A stretch of DNA of 64,000 nt from JAIVJG01 sp964236735 (GTDB taxonomy: Bacteria; Acidobacteriota; Blastocatellia; Pyrinomonadales; Pyrinomonadaceae), in NCBI GenBank assembly GCA_964236735.1, contig CAXSFM010000020.1, forward strand, positions 1 to 64,000, read 5' to 3'. The stretch's first letter is position 1. Each line of letters starts with the position of its first letter. Under the pieces are notes generated by a model that was not told the DNA's origin, ran no database searches, and saw nothing but the letters and a program-made list of their open reading frames with translations. The position numbers and the translations under genes were made by a program. Shown piece by piece: positions 60,154 to 64,000 of the stretch.

Positions 60154-61275
60154 ATGTCGCAGGTCAACTCTACAACTCCGACGAGTAATACGGGAACGTT
60201 TTCCACGTCTCCGTTTGAACGCTCGCCTGCCGCCGAAATATCTTCGACTATCAAGACGCCGCCGTCGTCAGCCGCGTCACCGCTCGTCAGCGTGATTGTG
60301 CCGACGTATAACTACGCGCGTTATATTAGCGAGACGTTGGAAAATCTGCGCGCACAGACTTACGCGCGTTGGGAGTGCATCGTGGTTGACGACGGCTCAA
60401 CGGATGACACGGAAGAAGTGGTCAGGCGTTTCGCCGAGCGCGAGCCGCGCATCAGCTACGTCAGACAGCAGAATCAACGGCAGTCGGTCGCCAAGAATAA
60501 TGCGCTGGCACGCATCAACGGCCAGTACGTGCAATTTCTCGACGCCGATGATTTGATCGAGCCGCGCAAGTTCGAGCGGCAGGTTGAGTTTCTTGAGAGC
60601 CACCCGGAGACGGACATCGTCTATGGCACGATGCGCTACTTTATCACCGGGCGGGAAGGCGATTTGTTGTACTCGATAATCGGCGAAGACAAGCCGTGGA
60701 TGCCGGAACTTTCCGGCACAGGGCGCGAGCTTTTACGCGCTCTGCTCGTGACCAACATCATGGTCATCAACTCGCCGCTCGTCAGGCGCGCGGCGATTGA
60801 CGAGGTGGGAGAGTTTGACGCTGTGCTGCCGCCGGTTGAGGATTGGGACTACTGGATTCGTTGCGCGCTCGCCGGCAGGCGTTTTGAATTTCGCGACATG
60901 GAAGAAACACGCGCCCTCGTCAGGTCGCACCCGGCCAGTTCGAGCAAGCAGAGGCCAACATCAATCGTCGCCTTCCGCCTGCTGCGCGAGAAACTCGACT
61001 CGCTTTTGAAAAACGATTCGGAGATGCGTCATTTTAATCAAGAGCTGGCCGCACTTTTCGAGGCCTCGATTGGATTGGAAGAAACGACGAGCGGCAATCG
61101 CCTTGAAGGTATCCGGCAATTTCTCAAAGCCGGGGCGATGAGTAAAAGTTTAAGCGCCAAAGTTCGCTGGCACGCTTGCGCGCTGGCCGCCTGTGTTTTA
61201 AGTGGGCGAAAAGTCGGCAGGCTGGTGACGTTTTCGCCTTCTCGTCGCGGCCACGAACAACATGCGAAGACGTGA
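60154..61275 (+). CDS. family 2 glycosyltransferase
   Basis: This protein of about 373 residues has a polar 40-residue leader, then the GT-A core: PLVSVIVPTYNYARYISETL, CIVVDDGSTDDTEE, the DxD site in YVQFLDADDLIEP, and PVEDWDYWIRCALAGRRFEF, a typical acceptor motif. The start is ATG at 60154 (a TTG lies one codon earlier). The C-terminal 100 residues are helical. Probably adds a sugar to the repeat unit. Confidence 0.85.
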   Translation: MSQVNSTTPTSNTGTFSTSPFERSPAAEISSTIKTPPSSAASPLVSVIVPTYNYARYISETLENLRAQTYARWECIVVDDGSTDDTEEVVRRFAEREPRISYVRQQNQRQSVAKNNALARINGQYVQFLDADDLIEPRKFERQVEFLESHPETDIVYGTMRYFITGREGDLLYSIIGEDKPWMPELSGTGRELLRALLVTNIMVINSPLVRRAAIDEVGEFDAVLPPVEDWDYWIRCALAGRRFEFRDMEETRALVRSHPASSSKQRPTSIVAFRLLREKLDSLLKNDSEMRHFNQELAALFEASIGLEETTSGNRLEGIRQFLKAGAMSKSLSAKVRWHACALAACVLSGRKVGRLVTFSPSRRGHEQHAKT

Positions 61276-61467
61276 CGCGGCATCAGAGTTAGACGGTAGC
61301 GACCCCTTGAAATAATTCCCCGTGGGTTGTGCGCGGCGTCGCTTGTGAGGCAGGATTGATGTTTCCAACTTCGTCGCCTATCTCCAGCCGTGCGAAGAAC
61401 GCAAGAGCCGTGTCGGGAAGTAAATACCGTCAGAGTTATCTGTCAATCGGCTTCCTCGTTAAAAAGT

Positions 61468-61998
61468 ATGATCATCACGGAAACAAAACTGAAGGGCGCG
61501 CTCGTCATTGATCTGGAAAAGTTCTGTGACCAGCGCGGCTTCTTCGCGACGAGTTGGTCTCTGAATCAACTGACCGATCCCGAGTTCGCGCGCATGGTCG
61601 AGAGCAATCTTTCATTCAGCGAGAAGAAGGGGACGATGCGCGGAATGCATTTCCAGAGAGAGCCGCACGCGCAGGCCAAGATCGTGCGCTGCACGCGCGG
61701 CGCGATCTACGACGTGATTATTGACCTGCGGCCACAGTCGCCGACCTTCAAGCAATGGGTCGGCGTCGAATTGACGGCGGAGAATCGTCGCACGCTCTGC
61801 GTCCCGCGCGGATTCGCGCACGGTTTTCAGGCGCTCGAAGACGACACGGAAATTTTTTATCTCGTCTCGGACTTTTATGCGCCGGAGACCGCCGGCGGCG
61901 TGCGCTGGGACGATCCCGCCTTCCACATCGAATGGCCGCATGTGGAGAGCCGCACCATCATTTCAAGAGATCAAGAGTATCCAGACTTCATTTTATGA
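61468..61998 (+). CDS. RmlC-type sugar-nucleotide 3,5-epimerase, second copy
   Basis: The start at 61468 gives MIITETKLKGALVIDLEKF, parallel to the paralogue at 50980 (MIFSETKLRGAFVVEPEKR); the frame to 61390 is not used. The two share long identical stretches (VRCTRGAIYDVIIDLRP and RWDDPAFHIEWP). The catalytic His (RGMHFQREPH), Tyr and Asp are present. It precedes gmd with an ATGA overlap, so it may act on the GDP-4-keto-6-deoxymannose or serve the rhamnose pathway. Confidence 0.85.
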   Translation: MIITETKLKGALVIDLEKFCDQRGFFATSWSLNQLTDPEFARMVESNLSFSEKKGTMRGMHFQREPHAQAKIVRCTRGAIYDVIIDLRPQSPTFKQWVGVELTAENRRTLCVPRGFAHGFQALEDDTEIFYLVSDFYAPETAGGVRWDDPAFHIEWPHVESRTIISRDQEYPDFIL

Positions 61999-62993
61999 AA
62001 AGAGCGCTGATCACAGGCGTCACCGGACAGGACGGCAGCTATCTCGCAGAACATCTTCTCGAACTCGGCTACGAGGTGCATGGACTCGTCAGGCGCGTCG
62101 CGCTCGAAGACCCGACGCGGCGTTTCACGCGCCTGAAGAATGTGCTCGACCGCATCACGCTCCACGCGGCGAGCCTTGAAAGTTATCCGAGCATTTTTCA
62201 CGTCATCAGCAAAAACGAATTTGACGAGTGCTACCATCTCGCCGCACAGAGTTTCGTCGCCGAAAGTTTCACCGACGGCTTCTCGACGATGAACACCAAC
62301 ATCAACGGCACGCATTACATGCTCGCCGCCCTGCGTGAATTGCAGCCAACTTGCCGCTTCTACTTCGCCGGCTCATCCGAGATGTTCGGCAAAGTGCGCG
62401 AGACGCCGCAGACCGAGACGACGCCGTTTCACCCGCGCTCGCCTTACGGCATCAGCAAGGTCGCCGGCTTCGATCTGACGCGCAACTATCGCGAGGCCTA
62501 CGACATGTTCTGCGCGAGCGGCATTCTTTTCAATCACGAGTCGAAGCGGCGCGGCTATGAGTTCGTGACCAGAAAAATCACCTCGACGGTAGCGCGTATC
62601 AAGCTCGGCCAAACCTCCGAACTGTTGCTCGGCAACATCGAGGCGCGGCGCGACTGGGGGCACGCGGCGGACTACGTGCGCGCGATGCACCTCATGCTGC
62701 AACAATCGGCGGCGGACGATTACGTCGTCGCGACCGGCGAGACGCGCACCGTGCGCGAGTTCTGCGAACGCGCCTTCTCGGAGGTCGGACTCGACTGGCA
62801 GAAGTACGTCAAAGTGGATGAGCGTTACTATCGTCCGGCGGAGGTTGATCTGCTCGTTGGCGACGCGACGCGCGCGCGAGAGACGCTCGGCTGGCAGCCG
62901 GAATACAGCTTCGATGATTTGGTCAAAGAGATGGTGCGCGCCGACCTGGAGTCTCTCACGGAGAACCCGAAGCAGCCTGAGAGCGGACTTTAA
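61995..62993 (+). CDS. gmd: GDP-mannose 4,6-dehydratase
   Basis: Gmd makes GDP-4-keto-6-deoxymannose, the precursor of GDP-fucose, GDP-rhamnose, GDP-perosamine and others. The ATG at 61995 overlaps the preceding stop. The 332 residues include RALITGVTGQDGSYLAEHL, HLAAQSFVAESFT, the active-site AGSSEMFG and HPRSPYGISKVAGF, and FNHESKRRGYEFVTRKI, a diagnostic Gmd block. No fucose synthase or GDP-reductase is seen in the window after it, so the final product is undetermined; the DegT aminotransferase could give GDP-perosamine. Confidence 0.92.
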   Translation: MKRALITGVTGQDGSYLAEHLLELGYEVHGLVRRVALEDPTRRFTRLKNVLDRITLHAASLESYPSIFHVISKNEFDECYHLAAQSFVAESFTDGFSTMNTNINGTHYMLAALRELQPTCRFYFAGSSEMFGKVRETPQTETTPFHPRSPYGISKVAGFDLTRNYREAYDMFCASGILFNHESKRRGYEFVTRKITSTVARIKLGQTSELLLGNIEARRDWGHAADYVRAMHLMLQQSAADDYVVATGETRTVREFCERAFSEVGLDWQKYVKVDERYYRPAEVDLLVGDATRARETLGWQPEYSFDDLVKEMVRADLESLTENPKQPESGL

Positions 62994-63027
62994 TAGCGTT
63001 ACCTGCCGGCGCAAGAACAAGGAGGGC

Positions 63028-64000
63028 TTGAACATTAAACTCTCAGTGGCGATGTGTACCTACAACGGCGCGCGGCATCTGCCCGAGCAGCTTGAGAGTC
63101 TCGTCAGGCAAACGCGCCCGCCGGACGAAATGGTAGTCTGCGACGACCGCTCGACCGACGCGACGCGCGAGATCATCGAGTCGTTCGCGCTCACGTCTCC
63201 TTTTCCCGTGCATCTCTACGTGAACGAGCAGAATCTCGGCTCGACGAAAAATTTCGAGAAGGCCATCGCCCTGTGCAACGGGGACATCATCGCTCTTTGC
63301 GATCAGGATGACGTGTGGCGCGAGGAAAAGTTGAGATTGACGGAAGCTGCGCTACGCGAAACTCCAGCCGCCGGGTTGGGATTCACGGATGCCGAACTGG
63401 TGGACGAACGCTTGTGCCCTCTCGGCACGAGCCTATGGCAGTTGCTCGAGTTCGACGCGCGGAAGCAGAAGTTGATGAAGTCCGGCGCAGCTCTCGAACT
63501 GCTGCTTGGGGCGAACGTCGTGACGGGCGCGACGCTGGCCTTCCGCTCCGAGTACAGAGAATTATTCCTGCCGATTCCGCCGAACATCGAGTTGGAAGAG
63601 GGGATGCGGTTGATTCACGATGGCTGGATCGCCCTGACCATCGCCGCCGTCGCGCCGCTGGTGATTATTCCGCAGCCGCTGGTGAGATATAGACAACACC
63701 CGGCGCAACAGTTAGGCGGGAAGGGCATCACGAGACCCACGCACGCGCGAAATTTATTAAGCGTGGCGACGAGCAAACACGTCTCCGTCTTCCAGTCTCA
63801 ACTGCGCCTGCTCGAAACCCTCAACGAGAGAGTGGCCGGGAGCCGGTTCAGCAATGTGCGGACGGCAGCCAGACTGAAAGATATGATGACACACCTGCGC
63901 GCGCGCCTCGCGCTGCCGGCAAATAAATTGAGCCGCGTCCCCGTCGTGGTTAAAGAGTTAACCTCCTTACGCTATCATCGCTACTCGAAGGGCTTGTACA
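63028..64000 (+). CDS. family 2 glycosyltransferase, cut by the window end
   Basis: An open frame runs to the last base. It encodes KLSVAMCTYNGARHLPEQL, VVCDDRSTDATREIIE, NLGSTKNFEKAI, then the acidic ALCDQDDVW motif of family 2 enzymes and later DGWIALTIAAVAPLVIIP. The start is uncertain: TTG at 63028 is only two bases from AAGGAGG (63019-63025), while ATT at 63034 has better spacing; a GTG lies at 63046 and an ATG at 63052. The 3' end is outside the window. Confidence 0.82.
   Translation, partial: MNIKLSVAMCTYNGARHLPEQLESLVRQTRPPDEMVVCDDRSTDATREIIESFALTSPFPVHLYVNEQNLGSTKNFEKAIALCNGDIIALCDQDDVWREEKLRLTEAALRETPAAGLGFTDAELVDERLCPLGTSLWQLLEFDARKQKLMKSGAALELLLGANVVTGATLAFRSEYRELFLPIPPNIELEEGMRLIHDGWIALTIAAVAPLVIIPQPLVRYRQHPAQQLGGKGITRPTHARNLLSVATSKHVSVFQSQLRLLETLNERVAGSRFSNVRTAARLKDMMTHLRARLALPANKLSRVPVVVKELTSLRYHRYSKGLY

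Overview
The window reads as a GC-rich chromosome segment from a diderm bacterium. The gene content fits Acidobacteriota best, possibly class Blastocatellia: a stressosome operon, Mpl-type murein recycling, a Wzm/Wzt exporter with a tyrosine autokinase, and large TPR proteins. The taxonomic call is an inference from gene content and style, not from a marker gene. No rRNA, tRNA, CRISPR array, transposase or phage gene was found.

Layout. (1) Positions 1-2750 are looser and AT-richer. They hold a degenerate receiver-domain protein, an ECF sigma factor, a protein that looks like only the region-2 half of an ECF sigma factor, and a 69-residue unknown. (2) Positions 3086-18689 are housekeeping and envelope genes: a large TPR protein, thiE and thiD, a cyclophilin, a HAD phosphatase, threonine synthase, a secreted TPR protein, a small monooxygenase, a secreted HExxH protein, a half-size EamA transporter, a secreted P-domain/lamin-tail protein, and a soluble PRC-MgtE_N-CBS protein. 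(3) Positions 18868-25292 form a same-strand cluster: speD, a zinc-ribbon membrane protein (DUF4178-like), a 60-residue membrane peptide, a DUF350 protein, a membrane-embedded aminopropyltransferase and a Tat/lipoprotein FAD amine oxidase. It looks like a dedicated polyamine pathway at the envelope and is the best candidate for an under-described system. (4) Positions 25393-36703 are all on the minus strand: pta, a DICT-domain protein, mpl, then a stressosome operon rsbR-rsbS-rsbT followed by a GHKL-PP2C fusion and a GHKL-histidine kinase fusion. Upstream lies a HerA-type ATPase preceded by two AT-richer unknown genes. (5) Positions 36882-64000 are a surface-polysaccharide locus. It has a DegT aminotransferase, a Wzc-like autokinase, RmlB/RmlD, a beta-helix secreted protein, Wzm/Wzt, a CDP-6-deoxysugar branch (rfbF, rfbG, C-methyltransferase, epimerase, reductase), a UDP-FucNAc-type branch (FnlB/A/C-like), GDP-mannose 4,6-dehydratase and five glycosyltransferases. 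The last one runs off the end of the window.

The most striking non-genic signal is a set of intergenic elements built from short words that recur every 7 nt (for example GTGATGA, GGAGGCA, TTCAAAG, AGCnnTC, AGTGnnn). Nearly all have a complementary copy a short distance away, so they can fold into hairpins. The words differ between loci, but the 7-nt period and the inverted layout are shared. Several genes take their stop codon and last residues from these arrays. Two copies of a different, strongly conserved 25-29 bp-arm palindrome also occur (12074-12143 and 25299-25369).
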